From Xenorhabdus bovienii (GTDB taxonomy: Bacteria; Pseudomonadota; Gammaproteobacteria; Enterobacterales; Enterobacteriaceae), in assembly GCF_024721015.1 (NCBI RefSeq), contig NZ_JANAIF010000009.1:1-64000 (forward strand): a stretch of 64,000 bases of DNA. The letters are read 5' to 3'. Of the stretch, positions 1 to 8,664 are shown piece after piece. The notes beneath the pieces were generated by a model that saw only the letters and a list, made by a program, of their open reading frames with translations, did not search any database and had not been told where the DNA came from. Each line of letters starts with the position of its first letter. Positions within the stretch are counted from its first letter, which is position 1. The position numbers were made by a program, and so were the translations under genes.

Positions 1-550
1 CGAAAGAGCTCACCACTCGGTTGACTGATAACTTCCAGATTTTAAAACCCGCCTCTTCAAGTTAATTGCGTATAATAGTCCTTGTGTCGTTTCTTGTTCT
101 ATCTGGAAATGTTTTCATTTTTCTTTGACAAGAACATCTTAAACTCCTTATTTTTATGAAGGAGGAAAACACATAAATGTTCCCAAAATGTATTTATACA
201 GAAAATGAAGTATTAGATAATATATTTTTAATCTATTACTTTTTTAATATAGGGAAATAGAATATCTATATTTTAGATGCACAATATTCAATGAATATTT
301 CTTGGTGTGAAAAATAAGATAGGACTTTAGTCTTTAAATGAAAATATTTTTAATTATAATGAGCAGTCATGGCCATAAATATAATATTAAAATCATTAAC
401 ATTCATACTAACATATTATTGTTATTCGTCGTCATATACTTTTTTTATTTATGTATCAAAAAACAATTAAATAAAAATATTTTTATTAATACCCTCAGAT
501 ATAATCTATTACCCTTTTATTTTATGAAACATCATCTTATGTCATGGTAA
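1..550. other. AT-rich stretch without a convincing gene
   Basis: No recognisable protein is encoded here. A 27-codon frame (177-260, plus strand) has a consensus Shine-Dalgarno, AAGGAGG at 159-165, but its product resembles nothing I know. A 70-codon frame at 338-550 is extremely AT-rich and hydrophobic and reads like chance open sequence. A perfect TATAAT occurs at 71-76 with no matching -35 box. The segment probably separates the biosynthetic locus from an unseen neighbour. Confidence 0.4.
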
Positions 551-593
551 TAAAAAAAGAGCTTCATGTATCATGTAATAACACGAAGCTCTT
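551..593 (-). terminator. Intrinsic terminator closing the biosynthetic operon
   Basis: A perfect 9-bp inverted repeat, AAGAGCTTC (557-565) and GAAGCTCTT (585-593), encloses a 19-nt loop. Read on the minus strand the hairpin is followed directly by a run of T (558-552). It lies about 90 bp beyond the last minus-strand gene, which ends at 685. It is therefore the likely end of the large NRPS/PKS transcript. Confidence 0.8.
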
Positions 594-684
594 GGTGATT
601 AAGATGATGCTATTCGTTATAAGGCTCGAAGGATTGGGTCTACGCTATCTTGCTGAATAAAAATATAACCTGAACATAAAGGAT

Positions 685-1536
685 TTAATAAGTGTAAAAA
701 CCCCGGCCGGATTTTCGTCCCAAATAACCCGCATCAACCATTGTCCGCATCAGCGGACAAACCCGATATTTTGAATCCTGAAACATCTGGTAGAGCACAT
801 CAAGGGAATTGACCACCGTGTCAATACCAATCAGATCCGCTGTTTCGAGCGGCCCCATTTTATGACCGAAGCATTGTTTAAAGATAGTGTCCACATCCGC
901 AGGTTGGGCAATCCCGTCCTGTATGGTGAAAGCGGCTTCATTCATAAATAAATGAGAAATCCGATTAGAGACGAAGCCGGGGCCATCTTTCACTACCACG
1001 GCGTTTTTACCTAACACCCTCAAGATTTCCAGACATCGTTCTTTAGTTTGTTCGGAAGTATTCAGACCGACAATTACTTCGACAGTATGCTTCAGATAAA
1101 CCGGATTCATAAAATGCACACCAATCACTTGAGAAGACGTTTTATGAAACGAACCCAGTTTCGTGATGGGAATGCAGGAAGTGTTCGCCGCCAGCACCGC
1201 GTGAGGGGCCACAAACTCAGACATACGGGCATATAACGCCTGTTTAAGCTCGATATTTTCCGTGATATTTTCCACTATAAACGCACAATCCGACACGGCT
1301 TGCAAATCCTGCGACCAGACGATGTTGAGCAGCATCTCCTCAGGGGTTTTTCCTTTGGCGAGCGGACTGAACAAAGGCGCGTAACCCGCCGTTTCCATGA
1401 TGCGTTCCCTGCTCTGTTCGCAAGAAAGAGCGTCTTTTTCGATAACAACAACATCATGCCCCTGCAACGCACAATCGAAAGCAAGGCTAGAACCAATATT
1501 TCCGCCACCAACCACAGCTATTTTAAGTTTTGACAT
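685..1536 (-). CDS. 3-hydroxyacyl-CoA dehydrogenase-like protein, aminomalonyl-ACP pathway (ZmaG-like)
   Basis: This 283-residue protein belongs to the 3-hydroxybutyryl-CoA dehydrogenase family. Near its N-terminus is the NAD-binding glycine motif VVGGGNIGSS. Further on are HFMNP with the catalytic-type His, GPGFVSNR at the start of the C-terminal domain, and the terminal GRKSGRGFYTY. Length is normal for the family. In zwittermicin (ZmaG) such an enzyme oxidises the seryl hydroxymethyl on an ACP toward aminomalonyl-ACP. The other three enzymes of that route lie at the opposite end of this cluster, so the same role is inferred. It is the last gene of the operon, 70 bp after the acetyltransferase and followed by a terminator. 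A hydroxymalonyl route (as in xenocoumacin) also uses this family, but no FkbH-like partner is present here. Confidence 0.85.
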   Translation of the reverse strand: MSKLKIAVVGGGNIGSSLAFDCALQGHDVVVIEKDALSCEQSRERIMETAGYAPLFSPLAKGKTPEEMLLNIVWSQDLQAVSDCAFIVENITENIELKQALYARMSEFVAPHAVLAANTSCIPITKLGSFHKTSSQVIGVHFMNPVYLKHTVEVIVGLNTSEQTKERCLEILRVLGKNAVVVKDGPGFVSNRISHLFMNEAAFTIQDGIAQPADVDTIFKQCFGHKMGPLETADLIGIDTVVNSLDVLYQMFQDSKYRVCPLMRTMVDAGYLGRKSGRGFYTY

Positions 1537-1606
1537 AGTGACTACTTTCTTGTTGGGTTTTAAAAGGTTGCTATTTCAGGTTCACTTCTTGGAGCACAGG
1601 CACTGT

Positions 1607-2335
1607 TCATTCAGTCGAATCAGGAGAAATCACTTCCCATTTACCAAACAGCGTCAATCCTGCCGCTTTAGCCAATGACGTAGACGCATAGTTATCGAGC
1701 TGGCAGCGATACTGGGGTTCATAGCCCTGATGACAGGCATATTTACTGATTGAACGCACCACTTTGCTGGCGTGGCCTTTTCCTCTAAAGGATGCCAGCG
1801 TTAATACGCCAAGATCCGCAATTTGCGCATTCTCCCACGGATACATACTGGCCGCGCTGACCAGACGATGCTGTTCAAAAGAGCCGAACACCGCCCAGTG
1901 ATCTAATTCCACATAAGCGTCATCCAAATCTTGTTCTGAGGCGGAAGATTCGAATTCGGAGAAAACCGCCTTATCTTGCTCTGTTAACTGACGCAAAACA
2001 CCTGCCAGATTCTCTTGCAGCAAGGCGTTCTTATCCGCTTCTGAAAAATAAAAGATATAATCTGCGCCATGCAGCGTGACGCCGGCTTCATTCAATTTCT
2101 GGCGGAAAACCGGCTCAGACAGATCTTGTTGCTGATAAAGACCGGCCTTATCAGCCAGCGCGGGTGTCAGAACCGCCATCACTCGACCGTCGGAGGTTTC
2201 CAGCACCATGACCCGGCGATCTTCGTTCAGATCAGGGTTGACGGTAACAGTAAAGACTGCATCGCTATAGAGAACGTCTCCGTTCAAAAATGGAGCCTGC
2301 CAAAAATCAGTTATTGTTTGTGAAAATAAAGGCAT
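1607..2335 (-). CDS. GNAT-family N-acetyltransferase, possible self-resistance
   Basis: A 242-residue protein whose C-terminal half carries the GNAT fold signature. The acetyl-CoA pyrophosphate loop is R-G-K-G-H-A, preceded by the beta-strand LGVLTL and followed by a helix and the late motif QLDNYASTSLAKAAGL. The N-terminal 120 residues are not a domain I can name. Zwittermicin producers carry the acetyltransferase ZmaR, which inactivates the antibiotic. By analogy this enzyme could protect the producer, or it could acetylate a biosynthetic intermediate. It is separated from the upstream oxygenase gene by about 200 bp, one of the few real gaps in the operon. That gap holds a 6-bp hairpin (2365-2382), so separate control is possible. 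Substrate unknown. Confidence 0.75.
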   Translation of the reverse strand: MPLFSQTITDFWQAPFLNGDVLYSDAVFTVTVNPDLNEDRRVMVLETSDGRVMAVLTPALADKAGLYQQQDLSEPVFRQKLNEAGVTLHGADYIFYFSEADKNALLQENLAGVLRQLTEQDKAVFSEFESSASEQDLDDAYVELDHWAVFGSFEQHRLVSAASMYPWENAQIADLGVLTLASFRGKGHASKVVRSISKYACHQGYEPQYRCQLDNYASTSLAKAAGLTLFGKWEVISPDSTE

Positions 2336-2537
2336 ACTTCTTACTCGCTTTGGTTGGAATCAGCGAGCGCACGATGGCGCTCAGTCAAATAACCCTAGGA
2401 AAGACAAGCGGAAGTTTGAGCTACCCACTCCCTTGCTCGCTCTTCAATCTATGGTATCACTTCATCACGTGTAAATAGGCTTGGCAACTTAACACGGGCT
2501 TGGTCAATCTGGACAGAGCCGCCAGCAACAGTCAAAA

Positions 2538-3641
2538 CTAAAGCCTTTGGTTACGTTGGTGAATAAGGGCGAATTCTGGAACAGCCGCAATCGGTGCATT
2601 CGCTATCCAGCCGTGGCCGCGCTCGCGTTTGAAATTGAAGTAATCACGATATTCCGAATTAGTGACAAAGTTATAAGTCAAAGAAATACTCGGCGATAAG
2701 GTATGCACTTCATGGGCTAACCCTTTGGGGATCAGCATAATCTCACCCGGTAGCAAATCGAATTGCCATATACGATCTTTGCTGTGTGGTGAATTTGCCT
2801 CACTTTTTCCATTAGCGGCGGGTGATGCGACGGATGATAAAGCAGCACGACCCTCAGCCGTATCTCTGACCACATCTTCAAGCGAAGCGGAAAAGATCCA
2901 GCCCGCTTTTCTGCCCGCGACCTGACACAACACCGCATTGGTGCGCATACCATCAACATGTAAACGGGTACAAGCGCCCGGCGCAGAAAAATAGAGTCCC
3001 CAATCCTGACACATCCGCTTGTTGGGATGCAGAGACCCTACCTGAACCCAAGGGATCTTATAACCGCCATCCGGCAGAAAATAAGGTCTGCGCCAATGCT
3101 CCTGAATGCGTTGAAACGCCAGAAAACTGAACGAGTTGGTTTTCACCCTGTGACCAAATCCCCAAGTGAACAGCAGGTGTTTAAAAAATGAATCGTAGGT
3201 GTATCGCAGATAGCTAAGGTTATCCCCCATTTCGCCCAGTTCAACGGCAGGCAATGACGCGATTTCCCGCAGGTAGGTGCGCAGCTCAACATGGTCTTTC
3301 GGCTTGAATCCCGCATCCTGCAATTGCACGGACATATCCCCGAACTCCTGACAAAAGTAATCAAAGTTCCATATTTGCTTCGCTCGCCAGCCTCTCAGAC
3401 CATCAGCGATAATAACCGGCTCTTTTTTCATTAAGTAGCGTTCACTGAACTCAGCGATTGAAATGTCCGAAACTTTCTCCACCTTGCGATATTCAGCCGC
3501 CTCAAGGCGTGCCAGTGCATCGTTATCGTTATTGCCAACTTCTCGCTGCGTGCCCTGCCGGCACCGATAAATGCTCATTTCTTCGAACGCCCACATCGCG
3601 ACATCCCCGAATGCATTCCATGTATTACTGAAAAGACTCAT
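2538..3641 (-). CDS. Cupin_8/JmjC-like Fe(II)/2-oxoglutarate oxygenase
   Basis: Predicted as 367 residues. The start at 3641 is chosen because a strong ribosome site (AGGGGAGGT) stands about 8 nt before that ATG; a longer frame to 3722 would run into the upstream PKS gene. The fold is a JmjC-type cupin. The iron-binding pair is the H-V-D in TRLHVDGMRTN, and the distal His lies in GLAHEVHTLSPS after LPGEIMLIPKG. Such enzymes hydroxylate amino acid side chains or peptidyl intermediates. Its place, 13 bp after a PKS gene in the same operon, suggests a tailoring hydroxylation of the peptide product. The substrate cannot be read from sequence. Confidence 0.75.
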   Translation of the reverse strand: MSLFSNTWNAFGDVAMWAFEEMSIYRCRQGTQREVGNNDNDALARLEAAEYRKVEKVSDISIAEFSERYLMKKEPVIIADGLRGWRAKQIWNFDYFCQEFGDMSVQLQDAGFKPKDHVELRTYLREIASLPAVELGEMGDNLSYLRYTYDSFFKHLLFTWGFGHRVKTNSFSFLAFQRIQEHWRRPYFLPDGGYKIPWVQVGSLHPNKRMCQDWGLYFSAPGACTRLHVDGMRTNAVLCQVAGRKAGWIFSASLEDVVRDTAEGRAALSSVASPAANGKSEANSPHSKDRIWQFDLLPGEIMLIPKGLAHEVHTLSPSISLTYNFVTNSEYRDYFNFKRERGHGWIANAPIAAVPEFALIHQRNQRL

Positions 3642-3654
3642 CTTTCGACCTCCC

Positions 3655-6600
3655 CTAAAAATTAAACTCTGAATCCACATTCTGGTCGCTCGTCTGAGCG
3701 AACGTTTCCGGCGTAGGCTCACCGCTAAGGTTCTTGAGTAATTCCTGTATTTCTACATCAGGATCGGTGAGCACTTCCTCTATCAAAGCGAAAAAGTACT
3801 CAAACAGCGCCATAATGGTGGCTTCGTTAAACATGCGTGCACGAAATTGTATCGTGCAGTCAAATGTCTCTTGGGTTTCGGATATTTCCATCACCAAATC
3901 AAATTTGGCCGTATCTGACGTCAGTTCCAGTCGGGAAAATCCGGGGCGCCACGCGGCTTCATCAGCACCGTTCAGACTCAGTGGCAGATACCCGAAAACC
4001 ACGTCGAACAACGGATGTTTGCCTTGACGGCTTTGGAAGTCATGCTCAGTACTCAAATCGTCCAGCAGCGCGCTCATCGGATAAGTCTGATAAGGGACGC
4101 TTTCAGACCACTGTGCATTCAGCTCCAGAAGATAGTCCGTCATGGCAAAGTCCGCATCCGGCTCAATTTTCAGAGCCAGCATATTGACAAGATAGCCCAC
4201 CAGCGCCAGTTCTTCCGGCTGTGTGCGTCCGGTGACGGGAACACCGAGAAGAAAGGATTCGGCGCGGGCGATTTTCGTCATCAGCACCCCGAACGCCCCA
4301 AGGAAAAAGGTAAATACAGGGAGCCCCAGATCACTGCAAAAACACCTGATTTCTTCACTGGTTTGCGCAGAAAAACTTTTAACTCGCGTTACCCCCCGAT
4401 GGCTGTCGGCATCGATATGTCCGTCATAATCATCTACCACAGGTAATGCCAGCGGTGCCGGCAAAGGTAATAGATTGGCGAGCCAATAAGCTTTATTTTT
4501 CCGTATCTGATCTTCACTCTCAAACTCCAGCCTATAGCGCCGATAGGCAGCGAAACTGTACTCCGGCGCAGGTAACGGGCGCTCCTTAAGCCTATTCTGA
4601 AAATCATGGGCGAGTATGCCCAGAGAAACAGCATCGCATACGATGTGATGGACGACGATCAACACCTGATGAAACTGGCCGGCATCCGTACCTTTTATCA
4701 TCATGGCGCGCATTGGCAGTTCGGTATGCAGGTCAAAAGGCGCCTTAGCAAACTGTTCGAGGCGAGCCAGATTTCCCTCCTGTGCGGGTTCAGCCTCAAA
4801 TATGGCTAAGCTGACTTTAGCGTCAAGCTGAGGCAGCATCATCAAATTAGCCCCCTGCCTTTTAAACAGACATTTCAAGACCGGATGTCGGTCTGCAACC
4901 TGTTCTATCGCTGTAGCGATGGCGATCGCACTGATCGCCGCCGGGCATTGAAAAGCCATTGGCATGTTATAACTGGCGTCGGTAAACGTGGTTTGATGTA
5001 TATACAACAATTCTTGATCGGCGCTGGCAACGATTGGCTCAGATGGGTCGATGGCCGGCAAGATCGGATGGAGCGCGTTCTGGTCGTTGAGCAACTGCCG
5101 TTCAATCTCCCGTAAGGTGGGTTGCGCAAAAAAGTCCTGAATGGAAACTCGCTTACCGAGTTTTTTATACACTTTTTCCGCCATCACAATAGTCTTCAGA
5201 CTGTCGCCACCCAGTTCCATAAATCGGTCATCAATGCCGATACCGTCAATACCGAGAATACTGCTCCATATAGCGGCGATTTCCTTCTGCATCTCATTGG
5301 CAGGCGATTGATAAACGGAAGTCAGCGTTTTCGGTCTGGACTTCAATTTGACGTTCCCCTCGGCCTGCGGTCTGTGATCGCCATTGGCAGCACGTCTTCC
5401 TCCCCAGGCATACAACCTATCCATAAACTGGCCAGCAGAGAAAATTTTCTGGTTTTCGTGATCGTATTCACGCAAACTGCGTTCAAACAGAGCAGGAAAC
5501 TCAGCGCCAGAGAGAGCAACTTCATTAGCACCCCAGACAAGTGCATCAGCCCGACGATCTTCGTCAAAATGTACCGTTTCCCAGTTCACGGCAACCCAAC
5601 GCGTCCCTGTCAACCGTCTGTTTTGCATCTGCCCCCAACCATCCAGAAACAGATTGGCCGCAGCGTATGGCGCATGGGCAATGCCCCCGAAAAACGCCGA
5701 CATAGAAGACATCACGAAGCAATACTCAACAGGAATGCTTTCGAATACGTTGGCGAGTACTGCCGCCACCTTAGCTTTTGGCGCGAGTTGCGCGCAATAA
5801 TGATCAGCATTGAGTTGAACCAGAGGAGAAAAAGAATTGCCATCAGTAACGCCGGCCGCGTGAAGAACCACACTGATCTCTCCCAAACGATGGCGAATGG
5901 ACTCAAACAACGCCAATGCGTCGGCTTCCGATTCCAGAGCATACGGAAAAATCTCCACCGTTTCAGCGCCCGCGTCCTTCAACTCTTCCTGTAAGCGCTT
6001 CATCGCGGGAGAGTCCGCAGGCTGGCGACTGATTAGTGCCAACCGCCCTTGAAAACGTCGTGCTATCACCCCTGCCATCGCCTTGGCCATCCTGCCGCCA
6101 GCGCCCGTGATGACGTAAGTTTTCCCGGTGAAATACGACGCATCCAACACATCATTTTCTTCCGCATCCGGACAACGAAAATCTTCAACAAACAGCCCCT
6201 CGTCATTAAGTTTCAGAGGCCCATGCAACGGAGTCTGCAGCAGTCTGGTCAGCGCGGCAGGCGTCCAATCTGCACTGGGATTCTGAATGCCCAGAAACGC
6301 ACAATTGACACCGGGAATTTCCTGAGGCATCACTAACGCTAACGCTTTAAGAGCCGCAGCCGTCAATACAGATTCAGCCAGAGATCCGCTATCGCCGGTC
6401 ATGGAGCAAGCGGGCGCGATCAAATAAATATGCACGGAAGTAAACGCGGAGAAATCAGTCTCCGCGAGCGACCGGCCTAATTCAGATAAGATTTGGAGCG
6501 ACGCTGGCGCAAAAGAAAAACCCTCTGTCGGGAACGCCAGCGACAACACCAGAGAAGGATTCTTTTGCAAACCTGTTAATTGCGAACCAATAGACAGTTT

Positions 6601-8664
6601 TGCCAGAGCACTTCGCACCTGTACTGGACACAGCATATCCAGACTGACAACCTCAATCTGACTTTTGTCTGCCAACCCGCTCGCAAGAGACGCTAACGTC
6701 TGGTCAACCAGCAGCACGGCATCCGGCTTCACCTCCGACATCGGTTGTGCCGGCAAGCGTAGAGGTTTCCAGAATGGCAATAACAGCCCCGCCGCATTTT
6801 TAGACAGATTTTTGCCATCAGGTGCCGCGATAACACTGGCGATTTGCGACCAGATTTTATCTGTAATATGTTCTGTTCCGTGTTCCTCACGAATAAAAGC
6901 GTATCCGGGAACATCCATCAACAGTTGTCCGTCACAGGAGCGGAAAAGACATTTCTCAAGCTCTTTCGTCTTACCAGATACCCAGTCGGTGATAGCAGCA
7001 AAATGTTCTGAGAGGTTATCCGGCGATGTCGTTTCCAGAACTTGCCGAACCAGCGCCAGACTCTCCATCTGTTCATCAGGTGCCAGATAGCGTTCAATTT
7101 GCCGCATCAGAGCAAACTTCGAATCTGCTGCAAACACAGCTCGATACGGAAAACTGTGCCGCTTGCCCAAGGTACGGGACAGCGCAGATAAATTCGGATC
7201 AGTTTGCGATACCAACCACTGGGACACTGATTCTAATTGCAGCACCAGAGAAGCACTGTTTTTCGCTGAAAACGGAAAAAAACAGACTTCGGGTACTTTA
7301 TCGACGCCGCTTGTCTTCATGGCCTGCGGAGGGAGCACATATTGCTGTAACACCATATGCGCATTGGTTCCGCCAATACCAAAACTGCTGACGCCACCGG
7401 TTCTCAATTTCCCTTGTTTTGACGGCCACGGTTCAGCACGGGTATTAACATAAAACGGGGAGTGTTCAAATTCCAATTGAGGATTCGGCCGTTGGAAATG
7501 CAGCGTAGGCGGGATCATGCCGTGTCTGAGAGCCAACACCATCTTAATGAAACCCGCGATACCGGCGGCGGAATCCAGATGACCGATGTTGGTTTTAACG
7601 GCACCCAGTGCACATTGATTGAGTGTCTCCTCTGCACTGGCAGAAGATCCTCTTTCGTTGAAAACTTCACGCAACGCCATAAATTCGATGCTGTCACCCA
7701 AAGAAGTTGCCGTGCCATGACACTCAATGAAATCCAGATCCGCCGCGTCGATCTCTGCCATCTGCAAAGCAGAGCGAATCACTTCCGTCTGCCCTTTAAC
7801 GCTAGGCGCGGTGTAGCCGACCTTGCGGGCACCATCGTTATTAATGGCAGAGCCTTTGAGGATCGCCCAGATAGGATCGTTATCAGCAATAGCATCTCCC
7901 GCCCGCCGCAATACTACCGCACCGAGTCCGCTACCGAACACGCTACCGGTAGCCTCCGCATCAAACGCTCTGGTTTTGCCGTCTTTTGAAAATAACATTC
8001 CGTCTTGATAGGTATGCCCGTTTTGCTGCGGCAACAACAGACTGATTCCGCCGGCAACGGCGAAATCACACTCACCACTCAACAAGCTCTGCACAGCCTG
8101 ATGCACACTGACCAAACTGGTTGAGCAGGCGGTCTGCAAGGTAAAACTGGGGCCTTCCAGTCCTAACTTCCAGGAGATTAGCGTACTCATCGCATCTTTA
8201 TTGGACAATTGGGAGGCAAGAAAACCGCCTACATTCTCAACCTGTTCAGACAACATCGCCTGCATCGTCCACTGCACCGAACTGCGCGCCCCCAGAAACA
8301 GTCCGATATTGCGACTCCGTTTGTCAGGATCGACGCCAGCGTTCTCCAAGGCATGCCAAACGCACTCCATCATCAAACGGGTTTGCGGATCCAAAAGCGC
8401 CGCTTCTGCCTGACTGTAGCCGAAAAACTCCGCATCGAAATACTGTGCGCCTTCCAGTACTCCGTTAACCGGCACGAAATCTTTATTGCGTATCTTGCCG
8501 GCATCATGCCCTGCCTTAAGCAATTCTTCTGCCGTAAAGCAGGAAATCCCGTCCACGCCCATCAACAAATTTCGCCAAAACTCACTGCAATTCCCCGCTC
8601 CCGGAAATCGACCTGACAAACCGATGACAGCGATATCTAAATCTTCTCTTATTTCTGTACGCAT
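3655..8664 (-). CDS. AT-less PKS-NRPS hybrid, KS-KR-ACP-C
   Basis: 1669 residues. The KS (about 8-430) has the active-site Cys in TACSTSL (near 178), plus HGTAT and the later His in GAVKTNIGHLD. No AT with GHSxG follows; residues 440-840 are a linker and the structural half of the KR. The KR (about 845-1030) has VITGAGGRMAK and a Y-A-A-A-N active-site motif. The ACP carries LGGDSLKT (Ser near 1153). The protein ends with a condensation domain (about 1200-1640) with HHIVCDA near 1340 and no further carrier. The missing AT must be supplied in trans, most plausibly by the free-standing AT at 34.7-36.0 kb using aminomalonyl-ACP. The C-terminal C domain has no downstream A-T in this protein, but it fits the NRPS at 15.2-21.7 kb, which starts with A-T. 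The gene overlaps the upstream NRPS by 16 bp. Confidence 0.92.
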   Translation of the reverse strand: MRTEIREDLDIAVIGLSGRFPGAGNCSEFWRNLLMGVDGISCFTAEELLKAGHDAGKIRNKDFVPVNGVLEGAQYFDAEFFGYSQAEAALLDPQTRLMMECVWHALENAGVDPDKRSRNIGLFLGARSSVQWTMQAMLSEQVENVGGFLASQLSNKDAMSTLISWKLGLEGPSFTLQTACSTSLVSVHQAVQSLLSGECDFAVAGGISLLLPQQNGHTYQDGMLFSKDGKTRAFDAEATGSVFGSGLGAVVLRRAGDAIADNDPIWAILKGSAINNDGARKVGYTAPSVKGQTEVIRSALQMAEIDAADLDFIECHGTATSLGDSIEFMALREVFNERGSSASAEETLNQCALGAVKTNIGHLDSAAGIAGFIKMVLALRHGMIPPTLHFQRPNPQLEFEHSPFYVNTRAEPWPSKQGKLRTGGVSSFGIGGTNAHMVLQQYVLPPQAMKTSGVDKVPEVCFFPFSAKNSASLVLQLESVSQWLVSQTDPNLSALSRTLGKRHSFPYRAVFAADSKFALMRQIERYLAPDEQMESLALVRQVLETTSPDNLSEHFAAITDWVSGKTKELEKCLFRSCDGQLLMDVPGYAFIREEHGTEHITDKIWSQIASVIAAPDGKNLSKNAAGLLLPFWKPLRLPAQPMSEVKPDAVLLVDQTLASLASGLADKSQIEVVSLDMLCPVQVRSALAKLSIGSQLTGLQKNPSLVLSLAFPTEGFSFAPASLQILSELGRSLAETDFSAFTSVHIYLIAPACSMTGDSGSLAESVLTAAALKALALVMPQEIPGVNCAFLGIQNPSADWTPAALTRLLQTPLHGPLKLNDEGLFVEDFRCPDAEENDVLDASYFTGKTYVITGAGGRMAKAMAGVIARRFQGRLALISRQPADSPAMKRLQEELKDAGAETVEIFPYALESEADALALFESIRHRLGEISVVLHAAGVTDGNSFSPLVQLNADHYCAQLAPKAKVAAVLANVFESIPVEYCFVMSSMSAFFGGIAHAPYAAANLFLDGWGQMQNRRLTGTRWVAVNWETVHFDEDRRADALVWGANEVALSGAEFPALFERSLREYDHENQKIFSAGQFMDRLYAWGGRRAANGDHRPQAEGNVKLKSRPKTLTSVYQSPANEMQKEIAAIWSSILGIDGIGIDDRFMELGGDSLKTIVMAEKVYKKLGKRVSIQDFFAQPTLREIERQLLNDQNALHPILPAIDPSEPIVASADQELLYIHQTTFTDASYNMPMAFQCPAAISAIAIATAIEQVADRHPVLKCLFKRQGANLMMLPQLDAKVSLAIFEAEPAQEGNLARLEQFAKAPFDLHTELPMRAMMIKGTDAGQFHQVLIVVHHIVCDAVSLGILAHDFQNRLKERPLPAPEYSFAAYRRYRLEFESEDQIRKNKAYWLANLLPLPAPLALPVVDDYDGHIDADSHRGVTRVKSFSAQTSEEIRCFCSDLGLPVFTFFLGAFGVLMTKIARAESFLLGVPVTGRTQPEELALVGYLVNMLALKIEPDADFAMTDYLLELNAQWSESVPYQTYPMSALLDDLSTEHDFQSRQGKHPLFDVVFGYLPLSLNGADEAAWRPGFSRLELTSDTAKFDLVMEISETQETFDCTIQFRARMFNEATIMALFEYFFALIEEVLTDPDVEIQELLKNLSGEPTPETFAQTSDQNVDSEFNF

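Noticed and set aside
21..76. Possible sigma-70 promoter with TTGACT and TATAAT
   Set aside because: The two boxes are about 44 bp apart, far from the 16-18 bp needed, and no supported gene follows.
338..550. A 70-codon hydrophobic frame near the window start
   Set aside because: Extremely AT-rich, with no good ribosome site and no family resemblance; expected by chance in such sequence.
685..1536. A primary beta-oxidation or PHB role for the 3-hydroxyacyl-CoA dehydrogenase
   Set aside because: No thiolase, crotonase or PHB gene is nearby, while ACP, acyl-CoA dehydrogenase and Ser-type A protein of the aminomalonyl route share its operon.
5122..5994. A 290-codon open frame antisense to the KS-KR-ACP-C gene
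   Set aside because: It lies wholly inside a well supported PKS gene, and its product has no recognisable domain. Long antisense frames are common in GC-balanced NRPS/PKS DNA.
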